Origin: Lysinibacillus fusiformis
GTDB lineage: Bacteria; Bacillota; Bacilli; Bacillales_A; Planococcaceae
Length of the DNA: 64,000 bases
Reading direction: 5' to 3'
Assembly: GCA_030027265.1 (NCBI GenBank)
Contig: JASENG010000012.1
Coordinates: 1-64,000, forward strand
The notes under the pieces are model-generated. The model was not told the origin of the DNA, did not search any database, and saw only the letters and a list, made by a program, of their open reading frames with translations. How positions within the stretch are numbered: the first letter of the stretch is position 1; the number at the start of each line of letters is the position of its first letter. The position numbers and the translations under genes were made by a program. Positions 1 to 9,511 of this stretch are shown piece by piece.

Positions 1-59
1 TAAAAAGCTTCAAATAATTGAACGTTCAGTAATTAGAATGAGACTAACAAGAAATTAAG

Positions 60-720
60 GCTCGAGCAAAATTTCGATGCCCTCACCAGTAAATAAACGG
101 AGAAATTTCGCTTATTTAGAAAATTGAATTATAATTAACCCGAATAGACGGAGAAATTCCGCTTATCAACTCGAAAAACATGAAAAAGGAGGTATTTTCT
201 TAGCATAGTCGGAAAAGATCCCCTTATTTTCCCTAAAACCGAAACTATTTTGCATATAACGGAAAAATATCCGCTTATTTTCATTCGCTAGATTAATTTC
301 GATTACGAGAGCTCGGTCCTATCAGGGGGAGCTGAAAAATAACCGGAAAAATTCCGCTTAATTAAAAAATCAAATCAATATTAGGCTAAATAGGGGGAAA
401 ATTCCTCCCGCCTATCGACTCGAAAAAGTGAAAGAGGGGATAGTTCTTAGCATAGTCGAAAAAGATTCCCTTATTTATCCCCGAAACGAACTCTATTTAG
501 CAAATAACGGTAAAATCTCCGCTTATTTCAGATTCGTTAGATTGATTTCGATTACGAGGGCCAGTTCTTATCAGGGGAGGAGCACTAATGAGAGTGGAAT
601 GATCCCTCTTCTCTTAATTAGAAAATAAACTAAAAATCAGCTTTAGAGAGACGGAGAATTTCCACCTATCGAATAAGCGAATGGGATGCCTATGGTGGAA
701 AAAGAGTCACCTTTTTCGGG
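60..720. repeat. Intergenic repeat cluster, two ~247-bp copies
   Basis: Gene-free stretch. Two diverged direct copies can be followed by shared words: CTTAGCATAGTCG at 199 and 446, GATTACGAG at 301 and 550, so the period is about 247-249 bp. Inside each copy are several short dyads of the CGGAAAAATTCCG type. Related words recur at 26.9-27.9 kb and 48.3-48.8 kb. The short open frame at 428-628 is made of repeat sequence and is not counted as a gene. Confidence 0.8.
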
Positions 721-751
721 CAACTAATCCTTCTCAGGTGAAAAATAAACT

Positions 752-792
752 AAAAAAGATGTTCTCTCGTACAATCAGAGGACATCTTTTTT
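752..792. terminator. Bidirectional Rho-independent terminator
   Basis: A 16-bp perfect stem, AAAAAAGATGTTCTCT pairing with AGAGGACATCTTTTTT, with a 9-nt loop and A/T tracts on both sides. It lies just after the stop of the minus-strand LytTR gene and would end that transcript. Confidence 0.85.
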
Positions 793-799
793 CATGGAT

Positions 800-1471
800 T
801 TAAAACTCTAGAATCTTCCTTAAATCATTAATATACGACTGACTAACTGGTAACTCTGTACCATTTTTCAATTCGATTATAAAATTGGATGCTAAATCTT
901 TAGAAATACATTTGATGAAATAAATATTGATGATATATGAACGATGAATGCGCAAAAAGAATTCTGGCAACTTTCTTTGAAGCTCCTTTAAAGTAATATT
1001 CGTTTTATACTGCTCATTGTCCGCATAAAACCATGTCCGCTTTTGCAAACTCTCAATATGAGAGACTTGTTCTATCGGTATTGGTGTCCAATCTTCATCT
1101 TGCTTCCCCGTTAAAAATTTGTATAGTTCTTGTTTTTCAGGAACAAAGGATGAAGGTAAAATTATTACTAATGCTGCTTCCTGCTGTTCTATCATAATCG
1201 GATAACCAATTGCATAAAAAGGAGTGCCAAATATTGATTCATCGACAAGTACTTCTGTTTTCATGCGATTATTCAAAACTTGTGCAGCAATACTCTTTGG
1301 ATGTATGTCCTCGTAAATTTTTAAATGGGAATGATTTATACTCGGACAATAATACACATAGGTACTGCCCAATGCAATAGCAATTGAGGCATCCTTTGGA
1401 ATCCAATCTTCTAATATAATTTTGAATTGTTCAAACTCCTCTTTCGCTCCCTTAATTTTCCCCATTTCCAT
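800..1471 (-). CDS. LytTR-family transcriptional regulator
   Basis: Predicted DNA-binding regulator of 223 residues. The last ~100 residues are a LytTR domain (pattern around FYADNEQYKTNITLKE and LRIHRSYIIN). The first ~120 residues are an unrecognised sensor-like part with no visible response-regulator receiver. The chosen ATG at 1471 has AAAGGGGGC 8 nt upstream; an in-frame ATG at 1531 with a weaker AGGA would add 20 residues. It is divergent from aceA, so control of the glyoxylate shunt is a reasonable inference from position. The target and signal are unknown. Confidence 0.85.
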   Translation of the reverse strand: MEMGKIKGAKEEFEQFKIILEDWIPKDASIAIALGSTYVYYCPSINHSHLKIYEDIHPKSIAAQVLNNRMKTEVLVDESIFGTPFYAIGYPIMIEQQEAALVIILPSSFVPEKQELYKFLTGKQDEDWTPIPIEQVSHIESLQKRTWFYADNEQYKTNITLKELQRKLPEFFLRIHRSYIINIYFIKCISKDLASNFIIELKNGTELPVSQSYINDLRKILEF

Positions 1472-1582
1472 ATTTAGAGCCCCCTTTGTGTTATAACAAA
1501 ATCTAAATACTTCATCGCTATATTTTACCATTTCATCCTAAAATTCCAATAATTCGTCAGAAAATAATGAAAAATTAAATAG

Positions 1583-1628
1583 TCTGTTATATATTAATTT
1601 ACAGCAAATACCTCTGTTATGGAACAGA
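1583..1628. promoter_or_regulatory. Repeated TCTGTTAT motif before aceA
   Basis: TCTGTTAT occurs at 1583-1590 and again at 1613-1620, exactly 30 bp apart. The second copy is also half of a perfect inverted repeat, TCTGTT-ATGG-AACAGA (1613-1628). LytTR proteins commonly bind direct repeats, so this is a candidate operator for the neighbouring regulator. It does not match a LytTR consensus closely, so the link is inference. Confidence 0.4.
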
Positions 1629-1684
1629 AATCGAAATACTTTTTAACAGTGAGTATTTAAACAAAGGGGAAGGTGTGAATAATC

Positions 1685-2968
1685 ATGACGAAAAGAAATG
1701 AAAAGATCGAGGCAATTAAAAAAGATTGGGCAGAGAATCCACGATGGAAAGGCATTGAAAGAACATACACGGCTGAAGAGGTTGTAAAATTACAAGGTTC
1801 TGTAGTAGTGGAACAAACTTTAGCAAAACGTGGTGCAGCTCGTCTTTGGAAGTCTTTGCATGAGGAAGATTTCATTAATGCATTGGGGGCATTAACTGGA
1901 AATCAAGCAGTACAACAAGTAAAAGCTGGTTTAAAAGCAATCTACTTATCGGGGTGGCAAGTAGCAGCTGATGCAAACCTAGCAGGTCAAATGTATCCTG
2001 ACCAATCATTATATCCTGCAAACTCTGTACCGCAAGTAGTAAAACGTATTAATCAAGCGTTACAGCGTGCTGACCAAATCGATCATGCTGAGGGTCGCAA
2101 TGATGACTTCGATTGGTTTGCTCCGATTGTAGCAGATGCTGAAGCTGGATTTGGTGGACCATTAAACGTATTCGAGTTAGTAAAGGGAATGGTTGAAGCT
2201 GGTGCTGCCGGCGTTCACCTAGAAGACCAATTAGCATCTGAGAAAAAATGCGGACATTTAGGCGGCAAGGTATTGCTTCCAACGCAAAACGCAGTTCGTA
2301 ACCTAGTTGCTGCTCGTCTTGCGATGGATGTAATGGGTACAGACACTATTTTAATTGCTCGTACTGATGCAGATGCTGCTGATATGGTAACAAGTGATAT
2401 CGATCCACGTGATGCTGAATTTATCACTGGCGAACGTACACCTGAAGGGTTCTTCCGTACAAAGGCGGGCATTAAGCAAGCGATTGCACGCGGTTTAGCT
2501 TATGCACCATATGCTGACTTAATCTGGTGTGAAACATCTAATCCATCAATTGAAGAAGCACGTGCTTTTGCTGAAGGAATTCATGCTCAATTCCCAGGTA
2601 AAATGTTGGCATATAACTGCTCACCTTCATTCAACTGGAAAGCTAAGCTTTCAGATAAAGAGATTGCAGAATTCCAACGTGAAATTGCGAAAATGGGCTA
2701 TAAATTCCAATTCGTAACTTTAGCTGGATTCCACTCACTTAATAAATCAATGTTTGAACTTGCTGTTGACTATAAAGATAACGGCATGGCGGCATACTCC
2801 AAGCTTCAACAAGCTGAGTTTGACTTAGAAGCTAAAGGCTATACAGCTACGAAGCACCAACGTGAAGTAGGTACTGGTTACTTTGATGATGTTGCTCAAG
2901 CAATTTCTGGCGGTACATCTTCTACAACAGCGATGGCAGGCTCTACAGAAACAGCTCAATTCGTATAA
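1685..2968 (+). CDS. aceA: Isocitrate lyase
   Basis: Splits isocitrate into glyoxylate and succinate, the first step of the glyoxylate shunt in the cytoplasm. At 427 residues it has the usual bacterial length. The active-site signature KKCGH is at residues 187-191, with the catalytic Cys at 189, and the metal/substrate-binding DAEAGFGG segment precedes it at about 151-158. ATG follows AAAGGGGAAGGTG at suitable distance. Malate synthase follows on the same strand after ~120 bp, and a LytTR regulator lies divergently upstream. Identification is firm. Confidence 0.97.
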   Translation: MTKRNEKIEAIKKDWAENPRWKGIERTYTAEEVVKLQGSVVVEQTLAKRGAARLWKSLHEEDFINALGALTGNQAVQQVKAGLKAIYLSGWQVAADANLAGQMYPDQSLYPANSVPQVVKRINQALQRADQIDHAEGRNDDFDWFAPIVADAEAGFGGPLNVFELVKGMVEAGAAGVHLEDQLASEKKCGHLGGKVLLPTQNAVRNLVAARLAMDVMGTDTILIARTDADAADMVTSDIDPRDAEFITGERTPEGFFRTKAGIKQAIARGLAYAPYADLIWCETSNPSIEEARAFAEGIHAQFPGKMLAYNCSPSFNWKAKLSDKEIAEFQREIAKMGYKFQFVTLAGFHSLNKSMFELAVDYKDNGMAAYSKLQQAEFDLEAKGYTATKHQREVGTGYFDDVAQAISGGTSSTTAMAGSTETAQFV

Positions 2969-2983
2969 TCAAATGAAAATTAG

Positions 2984-3042
2984 TGCCTTGGCTGACTCTG
3001 TTAAACTATAACAGGTTAATAATTTAACAGATAGTCAAGGCA
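2984..3042 (+). other. Long stem-loop between aceA and aceB
   Basis: TGCCTTG...CTCTGTTAAA (2984-3005) pairs with TTTAACAG...CAAGGCA (3023-3042), giving roughly 18 paired bases with small bulges. No U tract follows, so a simple terminator is unlikely. A processing or mRNA-stability element that sets the aceA:aceB ratio is possible (inference). Confidence 0.55.
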
Positions 3043-3089
3043 GCTTGCTGCAAAAATAGCAATTTTTATAAAAGGTGGGGATATGGGAA

Positions 3090-4691
3090 ATGGAACAGGC
3101 TACATCACAAAAGCTTAAAATTGTTGGGGAGCTAACAGAACAAGCACAAGAAATATTGACACCTGAAGCACTTGATTTTATAGTCTCTCTTCATGAAAAG
3201 TTTAACGAACGCCGCAAAGAATTGCTTGTGAAGCGGGAAGAGCGCCAAAAGCGCCTTGATGAGGGAGAGCAACTTCATTTTTTACCGGAAACAGAGCAAA
3301 TTCGTAAAGGTGAATGGACAATTGCACCGCTTCCTAGGGATTTACAAGACCGTCGAGTAGAAATTACTGGACCTGCTGTAGATCGCAAAATGGTTATCAA
3401 TGCTTTGAATTCAGGAGCAAAAATGTTTATGGCCTGCTTTGAAGATGCATCAACACCAACTTGGGAAAACATGATTGCCGGGCAAATTAATATGCGTGAT
3501 TCGGTTCGCCGTACAATTACATTAACACAAGAATCGAATGGAAAAACATATAAATTAAATGATGAAACTGCAGTACTTATCGTTCGTCCAAGAGGATTAC
3601 ACCTACTTGAGAAAAACGTGCTAGTAAATGACGAAGTGATGTCAGGTAGTTTCTTTGACTTTGGTCTATACTTCTTCCATAACGTAAAAGAACTTCTTGC
3701 TCGAAATACAGGACCATATTTTTACTTGCCAAAAATCGAAAGCCATTTAGAAGCACGCTTATGGAATGATGTATTTGTTTATGCACAGGATTACTTAGGA
3801 ATTCCACAAGGTACAATTAAAGCGACTGTCCTGATTGAAACGATTGTTGCAGCATTTGAGATGGATGAAATTCTATATGAATTGCGTGAACATTCTGCGG
3901 GCCTTAACTGTGGACGTTGGGATTATATTTTCAGCTATATAAAACGTCTGCGTAATCAACGAGATGTTGTATTGCCGGATCGTGGTCAAGTAACTATGAC
4001 CGTGCCATTTATGAAAGCCTATACATCGCTATGTATTCAAACATGCCATAAGCGGAATGCACCTGCAATGGGTGGGATGGCTGCTCAAATTCCGGTGAAA
4101 AATGATGAAGAGGCAAATAAGATTGCCTTTGCAAAAGTAGCGGAAGACAAACGCAGAGAAGCAACTGACGGTCATGATGGTACTTGGGTTGCTCATCCAG
4201 GCTTGGTACCTGTTGCTAGGGAACAATTTGATGCCATTATGAAAACACCGAACCAAATTGATAAAAAACGCGAAGACGTAAATGTATCTGCTAGTGATCT
4301 GGTTGCCGTTCCAGAAGGTACAATTACAGAAGAAGGTCTTCGCATCAATGCAAGTGTAGGTGTTCAATATATTGCATCGTGGCTACGCGGAAATGGTGCT
4401 GCTCCGATTAATAATTTGATGGAAGATGCAGCTACTGCCGAGATTTCTCGTACCCAAGTATGGCAATGGATTCGCCACGAAAAAGGGGTACTGGAAGACG
4501 GACGCAAAGTCACATTGGCTTTAACGTTGGAAATTTTAAACGAAGAGCTTGCGAAAATTAAAGCAACTGTTGGGGAACAGGCATATAACAGTGGTCGTTA
4601 TGATGAAGCGGCAGAGCTGTTTAAGGTTTTAATCGAGCAAGACGAATTTGTTGAGTTTTTAACTTTACCAGGTTACGAAAAGATTAGCTAA
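3090..4691 (+). CDS. aceB: Malate synthase A
   Basis: Condenses glyoxylate with acetyl-CoA to malate, completing the glyoxylate shunt. The 533-residue length and the sequence through [34 protein letters not shown] and [20 protein letters not shown] identify the A-type enzyme. I choose ATG at 3090, 9 nt after AAAGGTGGGG; an in-frame GTG at 3075 lies inside that ribosome site and is less likely. It probably shares a transcript with aceA, with a stem-loop in the gap. Confidence 0.96.
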   Translation: MEQATSQKLKIVGELTEQAQEILTPEALDFIVSLHEKFNERRKELLVKREERQKRLDEGEQLHFLPETEQIRKGEWTIAPLPRDLQDRRVEITGPAVDRKMVINALNSGAKMFMACFEDASTPTWENMIAGQINMRDSVRRTITLTQESNGKTYKLNDETAVLIVRPRGLHLLEKNVLVNDEVMSGSFFDFGLYFFHNVKELLARNTGPYFYLPKIESHLEARLWNDVFVYAQDYLGIPQGTIKATVLIETIVAAFEMDEILYELREHSAGLNCGRWDYIFSYIKRLRNQRDVVLPDRGQVTMTVPFMKAYTSLCIQTCHKRNAPAMGGMAAQIPVKNDEEANKIAFAKVAEDKRREATDGHDGTWVAHPGLVPVAREQFDAIMKTPNQIDKKREDVNVSASDLVAVPEGTITEEGLRINASVGVQYIASWLRGNGAAPINNLMEDAATAEISRTQVWQWIRHEKGVLEDGRKVTLALTLEILNEELAKIKATVGEQAYNSGRYDEAAELFKVLIEQDEFVEFLTLPGYEKIS

Positions 4692-4777
4692 TTCCTATTA
4701 GAAATAAGTTGCCTCCACTTCAATATTTCTAATAGTGTTCAAACAAGGGGATTTATAATTTTTGACATGGGGATGGG

Positions 4778-4818
4778 ATGTCTTACTAGCTGTGATGGGC
4801 TAGTAAGACATTCTTTTT
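4778..4818 (+). terminator. Rho-independent terminator after aceB
   Basis: ATGTCTTACTAGC (4778-4790) pairs perfectly with GCTAGTAAGACAT (4799-4811), followed by TCTTTTT. It would end the aceAB transcript. Confidence 0.85.
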
Positions 4819-4898
4819 AATTATTAGAAGGAATTTCTCATAAGGTAAAAGAATTGAAGTAGTAAGAAACTACATAAATAAAAGGGGAATGTTGCAAC

Positions 4899-6071
4899 AT
4901 GAAAAATAAAGAATTACTTTTAGTGCCTGGCCCGACACCGGTAGTAGATGAAATCTATGAGGCATTAGCAAGTGAAACGCGAGGACATACGGATCCGCGA
5001 TTTGCTGCTACATTCAAGTCGGCGATCAAGCAAACCAAGGAATTGCTTCAAACAGATGGGGAAGTATTTGTTGTGGCGGGTTCAGGGACATTGGCAATGG
5101 AGATGGCGATTGTCAATACTGTAGGAAGAGGAGAAAGATTACTTGTCATTAGTCACGGTTATTTTGGTGATCGATTTACACCACTTGCAAATGCTTTTGG
5201 GATTGAAGTGGATGTGTTGCAAGCTGAATGGGGGAAACAAGTTGACCCAATACTCGTTCAAGAAAAATTAGCTGTAAACAATTATAAAGCTGTCACAATC
5301 ACTCACGCTGATACTTCTACTGGGGTTATTTCCGACCTTGATGTCCTTGTTCCAATTATTAAACAAGCTGGTGTACTTATTATTGTGGACGGTGTCGTTG
5401 CAACAGCAGCGCTTGATGAAAATATGAGTAAAACTTATGGACATCCTGATTATAAAATTGATGTTGTCCTCACGGGTTCTCAAAAGGCAATTGGTATTCC
5501 ACCGGGACTAGCTATTGCCGCATTCAACCAAACTGCATTAGAGGCAAGGGAAGCCTTGGGTACAATTTCGGCATATTATTGTGATATTAAAAACTGGCTG
5601 CCGATTATGCAAGAGCCTTCTAAATATTTTGCAACACCGCCGGTAAACTTAATTTATGCATATGATACAGCTTTAAATATCGTGTTGGAGGAAGGAATTG
5701 AGGAGAGGGAAAAGCGTCATATTGCTTTTGGACGCGGGATTCGTTCGGCTCTACGTACGTATGGTATGAAATCGTTAGCGGCAGAAGAAGTGGCTGCTCC
5801 AACTTTAAGCTGTATGCTTTATCCGGAAGGTGTGGATGATGCATCCTTCAGAACACTCCTTTCACATAAAGGTGTCATTGTGGCAGGAGCATTAGCTCAT
5901 TTAGCTGGGAAAGCATTCCGCATCGGGCATATGGGGAATACAACAGCGGAAATGCTTGAAAGTGCAATTCGTCATATAGGAGAAGTGTTACAAGACCTAG
6001 GTCTAGAAGTAAATACAGAGACTGCCATTACAGCATTTAGAAAAGAATTAGCGCAAATCGTTTCTAATTAG
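4899..6071 (+). CDS. Class V aminotransferase (alanine/serine-glyoxylate type)
   Basis: PLP-dependent aminotransferase of the AGXT/serine-pyruvate family, 390 residues. The PLP-binding Lys is K196 in TGSQKAIGIPPG, preceded by HADTSTG (136-142) and the PLP-ring Asp in IIVDGV (161-166). Family members move amino groups from alanine or serine to glyoxylate or pyruvate. The position behind aceA-aceB supports glyoxylate as acceptor, giving glycine, but substrate cannot be read from sequence. It follows the aceB terminator, so it is probably transcribed separately. Confidence 0.85.
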   Translation: MKNKELLLVPGPTPVVDEIYEALASETRGHTDPRFAATFKSAIKQTKELLQTDGEVFVVAGSGTLAMEMAIVNTVGRGERLLVISHGYFGDRFTPLANAFGIEVDVLQAEWGKQVDPILVQEKLAVNNYKAVTITHADTSTGVISDLDVLVPIIKQAGVLIIVDGVVATAALDENMSKTYGHPDYKIDVVLTGSQKAIGIPPGLAIAAFNQTALEAREALGTISAYYCDIKNWLPIMQEPSKYFATPPVNLIYAYDTALNIVLEEGIEEREKRHIAFGRGIRSALRTYGMKSLAAEEVAAPTLSCMLYPEGVDDASFRTLLSHKGVIVAGALAHLAGKAFRIGHMGNTTAEMLESAIRHIGEVLQDLGLEVNTETAITAFRKELAQIVSN

Positions 6072-6077
6072 AAAAAG

Positions 6078-6110
6078 AAGCTCTGGTATTCAGCGATACC
6101 AGAGCTTTTG
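6078..6110 (+). terminator. Rho-independent terminator
   Basis: AAGCTCTGGTAT pairs perfectly with ATACCAGAGCTT across a 6-nt loop, followed by TTTT, immediately after the aminotransferase stop. Confidence 0.85.
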
Positions 6111-6283
6111 GTTACCTGAAACTATATTATAGACGTTTAAGAGTTAAACTATTTTCTCGCTATTATATGTAAGGTTGGCTTATAATCTTTTTTTGTTCGA
6201 TAGTTATAATACGAAATTTTAGAAAATATAGTATATGATAGGAAGAAAATAAAAATTAGATTTTAGGAAAGGGGTTGTGACGC

Positions 6284-8056
6284 TTGAATAATGATGCAAT
6301 GACAAAATCTATTAATATTTCTCAAAAAAGAATGGAAGCAGATTTTATATTAAAAAATGCCTATATCGCGGACGTCTTTTCTTTATGCTGGAGAAAAGCC
6401 AACATCGTCGTTTCAGATGGGAAGATTATTTCCCTCGATGAAATGGATGAATTCACTGCGAAAAAAGTAGAGGATGCGAATGGTCGATATGTGATTCCTG
6501 GTTTGATCGATGCACATATTCATATTGAATCTTCTATGCTGCCTCCATCCCAGTTCAGTCAAATTCTTTTGCCTCATGGAATTACTTCTGTTATTACAGA
6601 CCCACACGAAATCGTTAATGTATCAGGTGCAAAAGGTATGCAGTTCATGCTGGAAGATGCAAAAAATGCGCTTATGGATATTTACTTTATGCTGCCATCA
6701 AGTGTGCCCTGTACTTCCTTTGAAAATTCGGGTGCTGTGATGAAAGCAAAGGATCTAGCACCGTTTCTTCAAGATGAACATGTTCTCGGGCTAGCGGAAG
6801 TAATGGATTTCCCGGCAGTTCTCGGGACGGATTCAGATATGATGGATAAATTAGCTCTTGTCCGAAACGCCAAAAAAATCATTGATGGGCATGGAGCGGG
6901 TCTTACCAAGGAGCAGCTGCGAGGCTATCGCGCGGCTGGTATTCAAACAGACCATGAATGTGTAACAGCAGAAGAAGCACGCGAGCGAATTAAACAAGGA
7001 ATGTATGTCTTTATAAGAGAGGGTTCAGCAGCAAAAAACTTAAGAGACCTATTACCGGCCGTAACCCCTGCAAATGCACGGAGATTTGCTTTTTGTACAG
7101 ATGACAAACATCTTGATGAGTTAATAGAAGAAGGCAGCATTAATTTTGCCATTTCCCTAGCCATTAAAGATGGTATGAATCCATTACAAGCAATACAACT
7201 GGCAACTTTAAATGCAGCGGAATGTTATCGGCTTTATGATAAGGGAGCCATTGCAGAAGGCTATACAGCAGATTTTGTGATGCTGGAAGATTTACAGAAG
7301 ATGACTATTGCAAGCGTGTGGAAAAATGGGCAAAAGGTTGCAAAGAATGGCCAAGTGCTCCATGAAGAAAAGGAAACAGCTCATATCGATGACTGTATTC
7401 TGCACTCAGTCCATCTTCCAAATTTAACTGTCGATGATTTAGCCATTCCATTTAATAAGGGGAATGTCGCAAATGTTATTGGAATCATGCCAAATCAAAT
7501 CACGACTCAGCATTTAGAAAAAGAAGTAGATGTAGTAGAAGGCGTGTTTGTCCCTTCAGTTGAGAAAGATCTATTAAAAATGGCAGTGGTTGAACGCCAT
7601 CATTCCCTGGGGACAATCGGTTTAGGAATTGTTCATGGATTCGGTTTGAAGCAAGGAGCCGTAGCCACAACCATTGCACATGACTCCCATAATGCTATTG
7701 TTGTAGGAACAAACGATGAGGATATGCTATGTGCTTTAAAGGCTCTGCAAGAAATGCAGGGTGGCTTAGTTGTTGTCAAGGAAGGTGAAGTTATAGGATC
7801 CCTTGCATTACCAATTGCAGGATTAATGACTACACTTGACGCAGAAACAGCAACGAAAAAGATTAAGGAAACACATAAGGCACTCCAGGAGATTCACCCA
7901 GAGCTCTACTTCCATTTCTTTTTAACGCTATCGTTTTTAAGTTTACCTGTTATCCCGGAGCTGAAATTAACTGACACAGGTTTATTTGATGTAAAAACTT
8001 TTCAACATATACCCGTAGAGGTGGTTGAACAAGAAGGTATCCCCAATTTAATTTAA
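6284..8056 (+). CDS. ade: Adenine deaminase
   Basis: Hydrolyses adenine to hypoxanthine and ammonia (purine salvage). The 590-residue protein has the amidohydrolase metal motif in GLIDAHIHIESSMLPP (His78, His80) and the characteristic C-terminal DSHNAIVVG segment of AdeC enzymes. The start is TTG at 6284, 9 nt after AGGAAAGGGG; the next in-frame ATG at 6299 is too far from that site. Monocistronic as far as can be seen. Purine genes xpt and pbuX lie 50 kb away in this window. Confidence 0.95.
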   Translation: MNNDAMTKSINISQKRMEADFILKNAYIADVFSLCWRKANIVVSDGKIISLDEMDEFTAKKVEDANGRYVIPGLIDAHIHIESSMLPPSQFSQILLPHGITSVITDPHEIVNVSGAKGMQFMLEDAKNALMDIYFMLPSSVPCTSFENSGAVMKAKDLAPFLQDEHVLGLAEVMDFPAVLGTDSDMMDKLALVRNAKKIIDGHGAGLTKEQLRGYRAAGIQTDHECVTAEEARERIKQGMYVFIREGSAAKNLRDLLPAVTPANARRFAFCTDDKHLDELIEEGSINFAISLAIKDGMNPLQAIQLATLNAAECYRLYDKGAIAEGYTADFVMLEDLQKMTIASVWKNGQKVAKNGQVLHEEKETAHIDDCILHSVHLPNLTVDDLAIPFNKGNVANVIGIMPNQITTQHLEKEVDVVEGVFVPSVEKDLLKMAVVERHHSLGTIGLGIVHGFGLKQGAVATTIAHDSHNAIVVGTNDEDMLCALKALQEMQGGLVVVKEGEVIGSLALPIAGLMTTLDAETATKKIKETHKALQEIHPELYFHFFLTLSFLSLPVIPELKLTDTGLFDVKTFQHIPVEVVEQEGIPNLI

Positions 8057-8186
8057 GCGAGGCAATATTTCCGTTTTAACGTTGATAATCTCTGTTCTAT
8101 AGGCCTTGGCTTATAGGACGGCTTCATATAATTACCATTGAACTAAGAAATGAAAAAACATAAAATTTTATTTAGGAGAATCTCAA

Positions 8187-8900
8187 GTGGTTCGTATAGC
8201 TGTCATAGTGCCTGCTCTAAATCCACTTCCATCTTTGATCGATTATATAAAAGAGCTTCTACAATTAGAAATTGAATCGATTATTATTGTAAACGATGGA
8301 AGTGATGCAAAATATCAAACTATTTTTAATGAACTGAAGAAGTTGGAGAAATGTATTGTCATGGATCATGACACGAATAGAGGAAAGGGACGAGCCTTAA
8401 AAACAGGTTTTGCGTTTTGTTTAAGAAACTTGCCTGAGGTGAAATCAGTTCTGACCGTTGGCGCTCATGGTCAACATAAAATCCAGGATGTAGAGCAGCT
8501 CATACATAATGCAAAACTTTTTTCAGATGGAATTATATTAGGAGTTCGTGACTTCCATTCAAAAGAAGTGCCATTAAAGAATAGACTGGGTAATTCCGCT
8601 GCTTCCATCTTGTTTGAGCTTTTATTTCATAAACGAATTCTCGATACACAAACAGGCTTGCGCTGCATTCCAAAACAGGCTCTTCATTGGCTTCTGAAAG
8701 TACCGGGGGAATCCTTCAGTTATGATTCAAACATGCTTGTAGAGGCAATCAAGCGGCATTTCCCCATCTATGAAATTCCCATTGGACATATGCGTTTAAA
8801 AAAGAACGCCATTATCTCTTATGATGAAATAACGAATATAAAAAAGCTGATCGATCAAATGTTTACTACCTATACGAAAAGTCGAAAGGTTCCAAAGTAA
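8187..8900 (+). CDS. Glycosyltransferase family 2-like protein, DxD altered
   Basis: GT-A fold protein of 237 residues resembling dolichol/undecaprenyl-phosphate sugar transferases. It keeps the N-terminal IIIVNDGSDAK nucleotide-binding strand (about 36-46) and the NRGKGRALKTGF segment. Where the family normally has a DADGQH metal-binding site, this protein reads GAHGQH, so both Asp residues are absent. No C-terminal membrane segments are visible, so it is probably cytoplasmic. GTG start at 8187 with AGGAGA 7-8 nt upstream. It may be inactive, metal-independent or repurposed; substrate unknown. Confidence 0.75.
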   Translation: MVRIAVIVPALNPLPSLIDYIKELLQLEIESIIIVNDGSDAKYQTIFNELKKLEKCIVMDHDTNRGKGRALKTGFAFCLRNLPEVKSVLTVGAHGQHKIQDVEQLIHNAKLFSDGIILGVRDFHSKEVPLKNRLGNSAASILFELLFHKRILDTQTGLRCIPKQALHWLLKVPGESFSYDSNMLVEAIKRHFPIYEIPIGHMRLKKNAIISYDEITNIKKLIDQMFTTYTKSRKVPK

Positions 8901-9052
8901 GCTGGAACATTTCCTTTTAGATTTTCGTAAAAGTCAACGAAGGAAAACGATTTCTTTTATAGAATAACCTTTATATGTAGTACTTTTTTGGTTAATTGGT
9001 AATGATAGTTATGAAGAGAATAATTGTTTATGGGATTAGAGGAGGAAGTTAA

Positions 9053-9448
9053 ATGGATGAAAACTTACATTTGGAAACGGCGATAAGTGGGAAGGGAAAA
9101 CATTATTCACCAGATAAATTACTAAATAAAGTGAAAAAATACGGGACTAGTATCGGATATAAAGCACTTTATAATGTAGCTATTTTATATTGCGCTTTAA
9201 AAAGTCCTGACCTGCCAAAGGAACACAAGCTCATGCTCGTAGGGGTGTTGGGATATTTTATTTTACCAATTGACCTGATTGCAGACATGCTGCCAGCTGT
9301 TGGATTAGCGGACGATATCGTGGTTATTACTAAAGCGATTTCGGTCATTTATACATCGATTACAGATGAAATGAAGGAAGAAGCTCATCAGGTATTGAAG
9401 AAAGTTTTAGGGGACAAATATATGCCCTCCATCGAGTATGAAATTTAA
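9053..9448 (+). CDS. YkvA/DUF1232 family small membrane protein
   Basis: A 131-residue protein with the DUF1232 core, VLGYFILPIDLIADMLPAVG followed by LADDIVVITKA (about residues 64-95). This is a hydrophobic hairpin with a conserved Pro-Ile-Asp-Leu-Ile-Ala-Asp turn. The family's function is not established. GAGGAGGAAG precedes the ATG. The transglutaminase-like gene follows after ~60 bp on the same strand, so the two may be co-transcribed. Confidence 0.85.
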   Translation: MDENLHLETAISGKGKHYSPDKLLNKVKKYGTSIGYKALYNVAILYCALKSPDLPKEHKLMLVGVLGYFILPIDLIADMLPAVGLADDIVVITKAISVIYTSITDEMKEEAHQVLKKVLGDKYMPSIEYEI

Positions 9449-9511
9449 TACAATTATTTACGAGTTCTTATAGAACAAATCAGGCTGGAAATCATGTAGA
9501 GGTGATGTACG

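Noticed and set aside
428-628. 66-codon open frame near the left edge
   Set aside because: Made entirely of the ~247-bp intergenic repeat; no ribosome site and no protein-like features.
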